DNA of 64,000 nucleotides, taken from NCBI GenBank assembly GCA_031002005.1, contig JARYHS010008074.1, positions 352,122,932-352,186,931 of the forward strand, given 5' to 3'. The number at the start of each line of letters is the position of its first letter. Position 1 is the first letter of the stretch. The position numbers and the translations under genes were made by a program. Below are positions 23,885 through 35,770 of this stretch, piece after piece. Below the pieces are notes generated by a model. The model was not told the DNA's origin. It saw only the letters and a program-made list of their open reading frames with translations, and did no database searches. Origin of the DNA: Vandiemenella viatica. Its lineage: Eukaryota > Arthropoda > Insecta > Orthoptera > Morabidae.

Positions 23885-23911
23885 ACTCTGGTCGAGGAAG
23901 CCTACGATTAC

Positions 23912-23924
23912 AATTCTGTTGATT
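23912..23924 (+). repeat. right target site duplication of the Penelope-like element
   Basis: AATTCTGTTGATT, identical to 19841-19853. Confidence 0.8.
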
Positions 23925-24797
23925 GTTTACTTTCAAAAATAAAATTGTTTTCAGATGATATAATGCTATATAAAAGGATCAAAACGGTAGAGGACTGTAA
24001 ACAGCTGCAGGGTGATATGGACAGAATATCTAGTTGGGTTTGCAAAAATGGGATGAAGATAAATGCAAAGAAGAGTCAGCTTATTAGATACACAAACAAA
24101 AAACTAATAGTTGATTATGATTATAAGCTGGGGAAATAACTGGGCAATACATTTGATAACAAGCTTAACTGGGCAGGACACAATGGGCAGGTAATAGGTA
24201 AAGGTTTCAAAATTCTGCACTTGTTAGAGAGAGTGATGAGGAGATGTACGAGAGAAATAAACGAATTGGGTTGCAAAGCTTTGGTCAGACCATTGCTTGA
24301 ATATGGTAGTGTAGTATGGGACCCACATTTTGAGTATCAAATACAGGAGTTGGAGAGGGTGCAAAAAAGGGCTGCTAGCTTTGTTTCTGGAAATTATCGC
24401 AGAATGCAATCAGTGACAGATACGATAAAAAGCTGGTACGGGATTCATTTCAAGACTGGAGGAGGGTGAAGATGGTCATAGGAGTGTAAAAGTCGTATAT
24501 TGGTGATGAAGCATGGAAAAATAAAAAGTAATGCATGGAAGGGAAAAGTTGACCATGACCACAAGCTGACACTCGATTTCAGGCACAAAGGTGTAGGAAG
24601 ATTCTCTTTTTTGTGTAAGGGTGTCAGGAACTGGAATAAGTTACCAAGAGCAATGATGAATAATTTACCATATACGATAAATGAATTTAAAGTTAAAATT
24701 TGCAGACGGCAAATGTAGGTGGGTGCAGGAAAGGGGGAAGATGGTTGTGTGGGGAGATTGCCACCGGACTGTGCGCTCCATTGCAGTTTAATTAAAT
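23912..24797 (+). mobile_element. LINE family B, 3' segment (resumes after nested insertions)
   Basis: Continues the LINE broken at 19511. It opens with SKIKLFSDDIMLYKRIKT, the RT catalytic box with FSDD instead of FADD, then DCKQLQGDMDRISSWV, GMKINAKKSQLIRYTN, YKALVRPLLEYGS-like residues and ELERVQKRAASFVSGNYRRM. Several frameshifts and stops occur (near 24140, 24450, 24490). The tail (HKGVGRFSFLCKGVRNWN to the stop at 24718) and a 3' UTR ending TTAATTAAATATTATAT close the element. It is about 90 percent like the antisense copy at 22538-23428 by eye, so both belong to one family. Confidence 0.85.
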
Positions 24798-24839
24798 ATT
24801 ATATGATATTTCCACGTACCCTTTCCAAATTCCGTTATC

Positions 24840-25030
24840 AGTATACCTAGTACATGTCTTATAAGTTCCCAGCACACTCTCAATCTGGCTCTTGTTCTCC
24901 AATCACCCAGAAACACCTTGTATTATGCGGCAATTTTCTCAGACAAAATTAGCTGCCCTTCTTTATGCCACAATCTGCTTGGGATACATATGAGTCCCAT
25001 ACTGCAGTAACATATTTAACGTGTTTTTAC
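24840..25030 (-). mobile_element. LINE relic, antisense
   Basis: On the minus strand VWDSYVSQADCG and the following residues resemble the VWDPH...QI.ELERVQKRAA block of nearby LINEs. Very degenerate; the call rests on one region only. Confidence 0.35.
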
Positions 25031-26730
25031 ATGTTGCTGATGTATGATTAGAGCTGATGTCAAACGGCATTTAACGTTTTTGTTCATATTACTTTCCCTC
25101 CATAGTAGCATGTTTTTCTAAAAAAAAAAAAAAAAAAAAATGTATATTTATTATTGGAATATTTTGTAAGGTATTAGAATTTTTCAAAAATTTGCGGAGA
25201 TATTTGCTGATCATAGTATCTGTATTTTTTTGCTAGGTGAGAGGTGACGTCTGGGTTTTGTATTCGCATGGACACAGGCTCTAGATGCTTTACAGCAATC
25301 GCAATTCCGTTTTTACATGGTTTATCTAAATGAATGCACGGAAAATGTAGATTAATTAATTAATCTTGACGATTGCCGATTTGTTACCTGTTGCTTGCCC
25401 CTAATCGTTTAATAACCGATCGCAGTCGCTTGCAGTAGCTTTCGAGTCAAGGAGCAGAAAGTCTCCAAACAACGAGGAAATTAGTGTCAAGTAATTGGTC
25501 TCCGCGCTCTTTTATGATAATTCCGCTCTTGAATGCAGTTTTCTTCAATGTTATGTATGCAGTATAAACAGCCGTGGCCTCTTAGGCGAGGCTCCGGGTA
25601 AAGCTCTGTATATATATTCAGAGCTTTAATCTGGTTTGTACTCTGCTCTACCTAACAGAGGTGGAATGCAGGTAATAATTCAGTTCTTAGCAAACAGAGC
25701 TTGGTAAATAGAGAATTGCACTTTATAGTCAAAGCATTCTACATAAGTAATATTCGCTGAAATTCGAACCACTGTACAATGCATACAAAATACAGGTATT
25801 TAACCATAACTGACTGAGCACGAGTAGAGACTTTGATCCCTTCAGATCAAAATGTGACTCAGTACCATAGACTTAATACAGTATCGTTACAATCATCTAC
25901 CTAAAATGAACGTATGAACAAATGAAATTGTCCTTTGTGTCTCTTTCACATTACCGACTGTGTAATTCGTATTCTTATCACAAAATATATATAATGTCAA
26001 AAGTATTTTTACATGGAAGAAACATGAAATATGGGAGATGACGTATGGCGGATAATGCTAAGTATCAGGTTTTTTATTTTATTTTATTTTTAATCTGAGA
26101 AACATAGGGACAAACCTCCCAACCTTTTTGTTTTACTATTTCTTAAAAAACATGCCCACGGCTTCTTGAAATTGAATGTTGTGATGCCATGACCGTCATA
26201 ACATTAGCGCCACCTGGCATTCTCTGTGAAACACAAGACACTTGCTGTAACAGAGAACAAAACCATATACCACTTTTAAAACCAATATTGTAATTCTACA
26301 TGACTTTCTACACCAAGGCGTTACACCGAGTAAGTGAATTAAGCATGGTATAAACAAGAAATTGCTGGAGATCAGTATTGTCCTAACAAAGTTATCTTGT
26401 CCACAGTCCCCAAATCGCTAAATGTTATTAATTGTATCAGCACTTCATAACTACCATCACATAGAGGATTATCATATTTATCAATGTAATTTTCGTCTTC
26501 TAGGCTGTTTTTATGTTTATCTTTGTAATATGTGTACCTATTTACTTAACATCTAGCAGAGTACCTGGCGTTGCTTGGGGGCTGGATACGAAACATCTAA
26601 TGTTTTATCCCTTCTGGTCATATTGTATTAAACATCACCATCCAGTTTTCCCTACCTTTCTCGAAATATGAACTGAATAGCTTTGCTTAAGGAGGGTGAT
26701 GGGGGAGAAGGGTTGGATTGGGTTCTTGAT

Positions 26731-27075
26731 GTAGACAGTGTTTTTCTCTTTTTTTTAAAAAAAAAAAATACTTGTGCCAAGTTCCATCAAAATCGTGTAA
26801 AAACTGTGGGTTTGTATAAAGAACTTCAAAAAATATGGGGGTAAACGGGAAGACGGGTTGTAGTTTTGCAAACCAAATGTAGATAGTATTTTTCTCTTTG
26901 TTTTAATGTATAGGCCTAGTGTGAAAAGATCCATCAAAACCGGATAAAAACTGTGGGTTATGTAAAGAACATATACAAAAAATAAATAGTTAAAGGGGAA
27001 TGGGGGTTGTGGTTTTGTAAACCATACGGAGACTGTTTTTTCTCTTTGTTTTAAGTTACACGTGTTCCACTGTGG
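26731..27075 (+). repeat. tandem repeat, about 150-bp unit, 2.3 copies
   Basis: Units begin at about 26731, 26879 and 27029. Each carries a TTTTTCTCTTTgTTTTA run, and the two complete units share CCATCAAAA, TAAAAACTGTGGGTT, TAAAGAAC and GTTTTGnAAACCA. The copies are clearly diverged. No coding frame is conserved across them. Confidence 0.7.
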
Positions 27076-28878
27076 ATTTATGTGTCGCCACATTAACTTT
27101 TTTTTAAATCAATTTATAATTTCTCGTCACTAATTGTCCAACCGGAGCCTGTCCAATGCCAATAAACAGTAAATTATATGTGCTTTCAAAATATCACCAT
27201 TCACTTGGCTGATTTCCCTTCAGTTTTTGAGATATTCGAAAAAACTTAACCATTACTTATAAATTTTTCTGTAAGTAGGCAATGGGAGAGAGAGAGAGGA
27301 TGGTTTTTAGTTTTTTGACAGAAATCTTCGTTGGTACGTACACTACAACTCAACAAAGTTTCATCGTAATAGGATGAATAGTATTGGAACGTATAGATGA
27401 CGAACAAACTAAAATTACATAGAAAAAACAGCTCTTAGTTTCTCAAGAATTTTCATATTTTCTGGGAAATTTTTCCCATTTTTCTTCCACTGAAAACCTT
27501 ATTTGGACTATTACAAACATAAAAAAAATTACCCATATCGGTCCAGCAGTCCTCAAATGATGCGCTTATCAATTAATAGCATGTACTTTTATTTAATATG
27601 GATAATAAAAGTTTTAAAACAAAACATCCAAAATTAATGGTATTAAAATGGAATTAATATACCTAAACTTTAATTAGAGTAACAAGACCGATCTGTTCCT
27701 AGAAGACCATTCCAAGCCAATGAACTGATCGATGTAGCGATATATGCAACAGTTAAACGTCGATATTATTAAGAATTTATTTACTATCTTAATTTAAACA
27801 AAATTTGAAAGATAAATATAATTTAATTCCATCAATTTAGGCTATTTTCACATATTTATTACTGGCTTCACGAGTATCAGTTTGTGCAGTTTTCACATAT
27901 TCTTCTTTTTTCAGCCTTCAGCAGCTTTTAGTTTGTACACTGTGGATCTGACAAATCCGATTCTATAGCGGGAAGAGAGCATATACTTCCAATCTCATAA
28001 TAAGTTTCTAAGGATATGGAAAGTCATTGTGGTCTCGTGGAAACATCCCTAGATCTCAGGCCTTGGTCATCGACAAAAGTTTGCCCAACTGTGCACTTGA
28101 GACATGACTCCCGATACACTGCTGAAAAATAAGAGCGTAAGTGCAGGAATTTCTTCGTCCAGCGACCACCGCCGAGCTAAATTCGAATTCTTCAGGACAC
28201 TGTTGTTGCCCACAGTCCCCTTCGTACGTTTATTCGGCGGTATTAATGTTTATCTAGATAATCGTTGTATAACTAGAAACAGCTTAGTGACGGAAACCAT
28301 TTGAGCGCGCGGCATGAGTAGGAGTACTGTAAATCTGTGTGTACTATGATTTGCATTGTAATAGCACATCCCAACAGGATTATGTAATAAATTATCCTTA
28401 AAAGCACTTATACAAATTATCGATTTTTGCGCGAGGCCTTAAACACCACATTCCCTAAGGAGCCCCGATTTCTGATGCTCCTCTGTCTGTTAGTTTTTCA
28501 CACATTTTGTTCTAGAAACCTCTAGAATGAACCACGAATAGTCAGAAAAAAATATGCAAGACAAACCCCTCTCTGCACTATACTCTTTCTGTTTGCCGTT
28601 CGCAAAGGTAGGATTCTCAATTTATTTATTTCAATAGAAGGGGCTCTCTTCTGATTTCAGTTTTTTACTAAGTACTTTGCTTAATTCACAAACTATTCAA
28701 TGTTAAAGATTTTCTTTTTACATTTGGTGGGATATATCTCTGAGCAACAGCAAAGTCGGGGTTGGCAGTAGTACCTGACATTCAATTATACTTTTCTTCT
28801 CAGAAAAATTTCTTTTTCATTCTGACAACCAAAACTACTCTAATTTATTTATTACTTTAAATAAATTGGTAAACTTTT

Positions 28879-28886
28879 GTCTAGAC
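28879..28886 (+). repeat. left 8-bp target site duplication (GTCTAGAC)
   Basis: Identical to 29619-29626; the site is itself palindromic. Confidence 0.9.
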
Positions 28887-29618
28887 CAATGTTTCCCAAC
28901 GTGGGCCCACGCCCCACAGGGGGGCAATTTGTTTTTTTTAGGGGGGCAATTTAGAAATTGACTTGATATGACTTCACCGCTTTCTCTTCGGGTTATTTAA
29001 ATGCAATGCTAGATATAGGTACAAAATATAGCAAAAAAATAAATTCTTAAAACAGTGCTGTAAATAATTATTAGATATAGTTTCGTTTGATGTTAGCAAA
29101 ATATATCATCTGGATGATTTGAGTCGTCAACTTGACGTTTTTGGGATTCACCGCGTAATGTTCCGCCTGTCTCGGGAACCCGGACCTTTTAAAACGCGCC
29201 AATAACGCCGTTGTTCGTGATTTTTCCATCTTCATATTTAGCCGAATCTGGATTTAGTGCAGTAAATGATTTACTGATAAAAAAAATCGATTGGATATAA
29301 CATGGAGACTTGAGATTAAAGCTTACTGAATTGGAGCCTAATATAAAATTTCTATGTAGCAAGCATCCAGCGCAAGGATCACACTAAATTGCCATAATAA
29401 ATCTTTATTAAAAATCTTTTGAATTTTAGTATTTCATTATATGTTTTTTTAATTTTACTTACTGTGTTTTATGGCAATATTAAAGTGTTTTCTTTCAAAA
29501 ACCATCCTATATGAGTTTCTTTAATAACAAATATTTTTTTATTAAAAATTATCTATGGGGGGGGGGCAAAAAAAATGTTAAAAGTGGGACATGACCCAAA
29601 AAAGGTTGGGAAACACTG
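28887..29618. mobile_element. hAT-type MITE, 732 bp
   Basis: Left end CAATGTTTCCCAACGTGG; the right end reads inward CAGTGTTTCCCAACC, so the terminal repeats match over about 14 bp with one difference. Both ends have G-rich subterminal runs (GGGGGGCAA). Perfect 8-bp GTCTAGAC duplications flank it. The interior is AT-rich and has no transposase-like frame, so it is non-autonomous. Confidence 0.9.
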
Positions 29619-29626
29619 GTCTAGAC
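29619..29626 (+). repeat. right 8-bp target site duplication (GTCTAGAC)
   Basis: Exact copy of 28879-28886. Confidence 0.9.
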
Positions 29627-32600
29627 TCTTGCTTCTGTCATAAACTTGCTGACAGCAAGAGGCAGACAGCAATTTAATTTATTAATTTGTTAGTCTATAT
29701 TCAAGCCACGAATTCTGGTGCATTTGCTGAATAATTCGTCTTAGTGATACTCGGAATTTTCATTTCATTTGTAACAGACAACGTCTGATAAAAATGTATT
29801 GTGTGCGTGCGATAACATCAGCTGCAACAGCCACGATATGTTATCTACACCCCAAGTGCCAATAATCTCCTTGTCTGATAGTTTGTTGTTTGGAATAGTG
29901 AGCTTACATTTGCTAGTGTGTTTGCAGAGCAGATATTTCTGCTACATCACTGTGGCTGAATAGAGCGGAGTTTATGTCTTACGTCTATATTGTGTACTAA
30001 TTTATCACGGATGTTAGGTATATTACAGGCAGCACTACAAAGCAAAAAGGTTATAATAATCTCAACACTGTGCTGTTTCCACATGGCGATCCAAACATCT
30101 GGGTCTCCATAGTCATCTTTCAACATGTTACAGGCACAGATAAGAAAATGTTTTACAACTGCCAAAAAAAAAATGTTAGAAACTTTGGTGCTATCAGTTG
30201 GACTAGCTGGAATCAACCGAAAATTCTTGAAGGTGATTCTCACTGCCAATAATTTCAGGGTATATCCTAGTTTCAATTCTTTACCGTAATTACATTTTTG
30301 ATAGCTATAATTTAGTTTTAGGTTCTTAATACGTTTTTTTAAATCCATTTCATTAGGAGAAAACGATGAATTCTAATGTTTTCATCCAATACACCATGTC
30401 ACGAAGTTGATTGTAAATGATAACGAGCGCCGAATTTTTCCATTGTGATTGTATAAACATCTCCCCCGATTCGAATGTCCACAGTAAGAAACACCCGCTA
30501 TAAACTTTTAGTCGATTCATAGGTTGCCGTGTTCTCGTGAATTTTTTGTTGTTATTCAAATAGATTAAGCATAACCCATTAATTTAGTTGTTTGGAGTCA
30601 TACTGAACGGCAAATTTGTCGATCTATTATGAAAGAATTGGAGCACTCAATTCACAATTTTTATTCATTAATAGTGGAATATTTTGGAAATATCACACAT
30701 AATTTATTGTCCTCATTCATACGCTCATCACAATTAGGGAATCGCATCTTGATACTTTAACAGACATGTAATGAGAGTTGCATCAATAATTTACCTCCCG
30801 TGAAATGGTTTGAAAAATACATCCCGATCTTTTCCATCCTATAATGCCAAATAGGTCCATTCGTTTGTAAAAACGTTCACTAACAATGACCATTGCGTAT
30901 AATTCTTCCACCTGAGAGCGTTCTAACCATCTCACTACCTCTGCCTGAAGTTATTCTGAATTTCAGCCATCCGGTATGTTGTATAGTACGTGGCAAGTAT
31001 GCATAATCAGCACATTTTTGTTTTACAGGAATGTGAACCTACGTGCATATAAATGACTGCCTTTTCCGCGAAGCTTGTCGTACAAGAGAAGATTCCAGTC
31101 TGTAAGGATGATATGCCTGTGGTGAGCCGAATACTGTTGCTTTGCTTGAGCTTAATTTGTTTCATATGTGAAAAGATTTCTCCTATTCATAAGGTCAGAT
31201 TAATTTCCGATATAACTATATTCTGTATCAAGAATCTTCACAACGTGAGGTACTACAGGCGGAAGAACAGCCCCAGAAGGTATTCTGCAGTTTAACGCCA
31301 GCCAACGCTACACTGAAGTGTCAAAAGTCATGAGATGGGAAGTTGTATGGGTAGGCCGGACAATGTAGCCAGGCTAAGGTTTGACGATGTTTATACGTAG
31401 CTTACAATACACCTAAAGTAATCAAAATCAGGGTTAAATTGTTCAACTATCCTATTAAATACCAGAATTTTTTTAGTTATCTTTGCATTCAGTTTAGTGC
31501 CTAAAATAACCAATATTTCAAAAGTGCCCTAGTGGCCACATTGCCCGACATGATCGGGCGATGAGGCCACTTAGCTTCAAAATCTGAAATATGTGATTAC
31601 AAATGCTTTAAATTAGCAAAACAGTACACTTTATTTAGAAAAACGTCATATAACTTGTAAGTAATAGAAATTGTAACTGCCAAAAGGCACTTTAATTTGC
31701 AATTTTCGAAAACGAAGGAATAGAAGTTTCGTTCAACTCGATCACAGAGTTCGTGAGCCCAAAAGTAACACATTTGGCACTTGATCCATCATTCTTGTGA
31801 TTTTGAGCTGAAAAACTTTCGTTGCCGTATCACTGTGTGCATTCTTGATCATTGTCATCAGTAATAACGTTCTTTTTGGGTTAGATTTCCTGCAGTTAGT
31901 GGTTATCTATCTAACATTGGTTTTCTTCTTTTTTGATTTTCATCTTTTTGTTTGCTTTTGTAGCTTCAAATAAATTTTTATATGAACTTGATGTGAACAT
32001 CAAAGAGCCTTTGTTTCGGCCTTTGCATTTGCTTTTTAATTGTTGCACAACAATATCCTTTGGGCTCACTGAAATAGAAGTTTCCGATCGTTGAAATACT
32101 ACCACAAAATATATATAAGTTAATTACTTTTGTTTTTGATTATTATTAATGTGCTCACTTCAACTTCACATGATAATAAAGCATCTATTCAAAGCATTGT
32201 ACAATGTTAATAATCTGCAAGGAACAAACAGAATCCTTGCGCAGCAGACAAAGGCCACTGCCACCAGCAGGTGGCCACTTACCTCGGTTTGGCGCCGTTA
32301 CAGAAACGCCATTCAACGTCTTTACAATTGCGAAGAAGCAATCATGATCACCAAATCAGGAACTTACAGCAAAACATCACTCTTGCAAACGAAATTTGTT
32401 CAGAAACGGTAAGTTATCTGATTTCTTAGTAATAAATTCATATACCGACCATTTACCAAACATCGGGCTCTTCAAAAACCACAAAACTTCTAATAACTTC
32501 GAGAGATTATATGCTAACCGGATCAAGCTTCTCAAAGTAACAGAAGGCATGAAGTTGCACTAGTTATTATTTTTCCCACATGATGCCACCATCCCTTGGT

Positions 32601-32754
32601 CCCAAAAACCCCCATGGTCCCTTCGCCCGCTATGGCCACTTTGCCCAGCTCTCCCCTAAATATCAAGATGGAGGTAGCACCGAAGAAGAAATATGGCATT
32701 CTGTGTTGGGGCTTTCGTTTACACTCTTGTAGGCCGTGTGGAAGGTTTTCCCAC

Positions 32755-33110
32755 GTGATTATGGCTGCAGGACGTGATTTAACAGACTCTGAGCTCTGAG
32801 CGCGGAATGGTAGTTGGTGCTAGACGCATGAGGCATTCCATTTCGTAAATTGTTCGTGAATTCAACATTCTTCGATTCACAGTCTCAGATGTGTGCCATG
32901 AATATTTAATTTCCTGCTTTACCTCCTGCCATGGACAACACACTAGCCAGGTCTAGTTAATAATGACCGAGATGAGTGGCGTTAATGGGATATGGCAGTG
33001 GATCAACTCGATTGTCTCTGCTAACAAAACGTCATCGTCCGCAGCGCCTGTCCTGGGATCGTGAACATATCGGTTGGACCGTATATGATACGTTAGAGGA
33101 AGAACTAAAC
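32755..33110 (+). pseudogene. Tc1-like transposase relic
   Basis: Reading the + strand with frame changes gives MAAGRDLTDSE, then ERGMVVGARRMRHSIS, a stop, and IVREFNILRFTVSDV, the helix-turn-helix DNA-binding start of Tc1-like transposases (G-x-I-V...S-I-x-x-I...F-x-I-x-x-x-T-V-x-x-V). Further on, LTKRHRPQRLSWDREHIGWT matches the block before the first catalytic Asp of that family (R-x-R-L-x-W-x-R-E-H...W-T). The catalytic part is not recognisable. Stops and shifts throughout make this a dead fragment; terminal repeats were not found. Confidence 0.65.
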
Positions 33111-34416
33111 CTATAAAGGAGAACAGTTAGTGAAATGGTGGATGTAAGGAATGAGGTGTGGCCACTGTAGATTTCAAGTTGTTGCTTATATGCACGATCA
33201 GGTACAACGTTCAGGCGGCACTGTAACGAGCCGAGAACAGCCACCTAGTCCCAGGCGTGTACGGTTTATGATCGGTCAGATCCAGCTACGAGGTTGTAAG
33301 GAGAATCCTGTATCAAAATTTTCCTAATCAGTCATACACCTCGATAACGATCCGTGAAAAACAGTTATTCTCCCAGTACGTGTAACAACGTCCCAAAATT
33401 TCGATCATATTAAACCGGCTGCAACAAGGAACTAAGATCTCGGTGATCCCTTCATCCTTTACATCTAGAAATGTGCATCATGGATCAAAGATCAATCGCC
33501 ATAATATCGTAGATATACCACTTGCATGAAAGTTTGAGCTCAGTCAGATTATAGAGGAGACAGACTGTTAAGGGAGGCATAAACGAGCAGGCCGAGACTC
33601 AAGATAAAAGACTGTACACAAGGCTTTCTGACTCCTTCAGTTGGTATCATAGTGCAACATCAGGGTACAATGATGTATAGGCGGTTGTAGCAAGTACCGT
33701 TAAAAACCGCAGCAGATGACGCATATGAGGCAAGAAGTGGCTATTCAAGAGAAGAATATATTCACGTACAAATCATCGTCCGGAACTAAAGGATTTCCCC
33801 AAAGACTTTCAAAATGACTTGATCATGAATGAGTCCTATTTAATAGTCTTACCACCGGTTATTCTGTATATTACGACGGAGCCATCTCTCCCCGTGAAAT
33901 ACTGTAGTGGTATTCCTTGCACTTTATTTCCCCGAAGACAAGTCTCTTTCGCATACATTTTATTAAACTCTTCCTGTCCATGGATCATCATGAAATGAAA
34001 ACATTACAAATAAAACAAAAGTGACAGGTAAAAGCGCTATATACACAGGGATCCCAAAAAATCTTCAATTGTTTATCGGTTTGGATTTAGACTGCGCAGG
34101 CCGAATGCCAGAAGAAAATACCCAAGGCCAGGATTATTCAGTCCAAACCTTGAGGATTTCCGGCACGTATGTGTGGACCCGTCAGTTCGGTGGGCAACTT
34201 AGGGAGCATTCAACTGGTAGGCCCCTCTTCCTACCAACAGTTGCCAATTACTTCTCCAAGAATGTTTTGTGGTTTCTCCTACTGCAGTGAACGGTAAATT
34301 TCGAGATAGTCCTCCTGTCTGCTCCATTCCCAGAAATCTGTATTCTAAGCGTTGCAGTAAGTGTTGCGTGTTTGTTGGGCTTCAAAAGCTAAATTACAAA
34401 AAGAAGTATATTTTAG

Positions 34417-34609
34417 GCATGGTTACTGTGAGCTGCGGTGTGGCTGTGCCGCAGGGCCGGCGCGGCGTGAGCGCGTGCCTGCTGGCGCCGGGGCTGGCCG
34501 GCTGCGCGCTGCTCGCCGCCTGCGTCGCCGTCATCGTGGTGTCCGTCGCCATCGCCGCCACTGTGCTCGTCTACGCCTCCACCTACGGCGGCGCCACCAC
34601 CCCCGCCTG
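34417..34609 (+). CDS. exon with long hydrophobic helix, upstream of the GPCR exons
   Basis: 193-bp GC-rich exon. The acceptor is GTATATTTTAG ending at 34416, the donor CCTG|GTCAGT. Phase 1 at the start matches the end of the second Kunitz exon; phase 2 at the end matches the TM1 exon. It encodes MVTVSCGVAVPQGRRG, then about 33 hydrophobic residues (including GCALLAACVAVIVVSVAIAA), then YASTYGGATTPA. The helix could be a transmembrane segment, a signal anchor or a long signal peptide. An ATG in a good context lies two bases after the acceptor (34419), so the exon could also hold the start codon of the GPCR, with upstream 5' UTR exons. A later acceptor (GCCGCAG at 34454) would shift phase and is disfavoured. 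Confidence 0.7.
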
Positions 34610-35429
34610 GTCAGTCTCCACGCTAAGTTTTAATTCTTTTTTTTTTTTTGTCATTTCGACCTTTCTTATGGACTACCAAGCAAACTATCTTTGGCGAGTA
34701 TAGTCATATAGGGACAGAGCAATTATCGTGCAGGATTTCAATCCGTGTGTAAGACTGTTCCTATTACAACTCCCCTAAATCTGCAAGGCGCATTCAGATG
34801 CCTGCAAACAGTGATGTATTTGAGGGAGCAGCTAATCTTAATTACGATTGGTGGCGGTGAAGCAACATAAACTTCAGAAAGAACTTCAGCCTCAAAGACA
34901 ATTCAAATTATCAACACAGAAACAGTAAAGGTTTCTATTTCTTAAGTACTGACAAAAAAAAATGTTTATAATAGTCTGAGACTTTGTAAATAATACAGTA
35001 CGTGTACATTACTATTTAGAAAAATCTACTTTGCAATTTCTAGAAATCTAGATGAGCACTCAGTCTTGTTGTAATTGACTTAATATTAATTATATCACTG
35101 TAAAAAAAAAATCTGAAAGAATATATCTGAGTTCTATGAGATGTAAATAAACAAGAATTAATTAAGACCTATCATTATGAAATGTTTTCCACACATATAC
35201 CTAATTGTGTTTTATTTTTGTCCACATCTGTAGTTAAGGCTAGTAAAGAAATTAGTTCAGAAGTGACTGTTTCCTACAAGTATTTAGCAGTAATATTACA
35301 GTGTAACGCAATTTGGAGTACTATCAACACATAACCAAGATCATACGTATTATGCTAATTCTAGATAGCGAGTCATAGATTTAATTTTGCAATATTTTCT
35401 ACGTTTGCACAAAACAGTTGTCGCAGAAA

Positions 35430-35770
35430 AGTCTTGTACGTCCTCATTACAAATTTTCAATATTGTATGGAACCCGTGTCACAAGGTACTTGTTAACAGA
35501 ATCGAGGAAGTTCAGAGAAGAACTGCGCCATTGTTATAACTTGCTACAGTTGTTACGACAATATCGCAGACTTGATACAAATATTATCTAGCAGACCGAC
35601 GACATAACTTTATAAATAGTTTCTATCAATGCATCTAACAAATTTACACCAACCTATTTGGCGTACAATGACATGACAATTGAAATGGGGTACCATACTA
35701 CTGTTCATCTGTATTTCTTCTTCCCTCGTGCCGTTTGGAAGGAAGAATTAATAACGGTTCAAGGGATTTT
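35430..35770 (+). mobile_element. LINE relic, similar to the element at the left edge
   Basis: The + strand gives NIVWNP followed by NRIEEVQRRTAPLL, matching the VWDPY...SVERVQRRAARFV block of the LINE at 320-2186. Later text (GGGGTACCATACTACTG and TTCTTCTTCCCTCGTGCC) parallels that element's GATGCCGTACTGATAC and TTCTTTCCTCGCAC. Heavily decayed and short. Confidence 0.6.

Larger units (their letters stand above)
19854..23911 (+). mobile_element. Penelope-like element (RT + GIY-YIG), with nested insertions
   Basis: A retroelement of the Penelope-like group, with a reverse transcriptase followed by a GIY-YIG endonuclease. About 125 bp at the left (19854-19983) is the inverted counterpart of about 23755-23884 near the right end, a Penelope-style LTR in inverted placement; both contain AACCGACGTTTCGACCCTCA or its complement. 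RT coding starts near 20008 (DILVSFDVVSLYT); the N-terminal part is missing. A 1.48-kb MITE (20602-22084) interrupts the linker, GIY-YIG follows, then an antisense LINE (22538-23428), then the C-terminal tail (23430-23697). A perfect 13-bp target duplication flanks the whole. Nothing suggests current activity. Confidence 0.88.
7050..34416 (+). other. 27-kb intron or intergenic stretch rich in mobile elements
   Basis: If the Kunitz exons and the exon at 34417 belong to one gene, this is a 27.4-kb intron (phase 1 at both ends). It holds SINE copies, a PIF/Harbinger fragment, the nested LINE/Penelope/MITE stack, a tandem repeat, a MITE and a Tc1 relic, each listed separately. In 7050-9600, 9910-11180, 12060-13300, 15060-18700, 25030-26730, 27040-28880 and 29630-32750 I see only AT-rich sequence with chance open frames. 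An undetected exon inside it cannot be excluded. Confidence 0.5.

Noticed and set aside
29947..30348. 133-codon minus-strand open frame
   Set aside because: AT-rich composition, no recognisable motif, no splice or context support; probably chance.
34021..34290. 89-codon open frame just upstream of the hydrophobic-helix exon
   Set aside because: No acceptor/donor pair in phase and no motif; not GC-rich like the confirmed exons.
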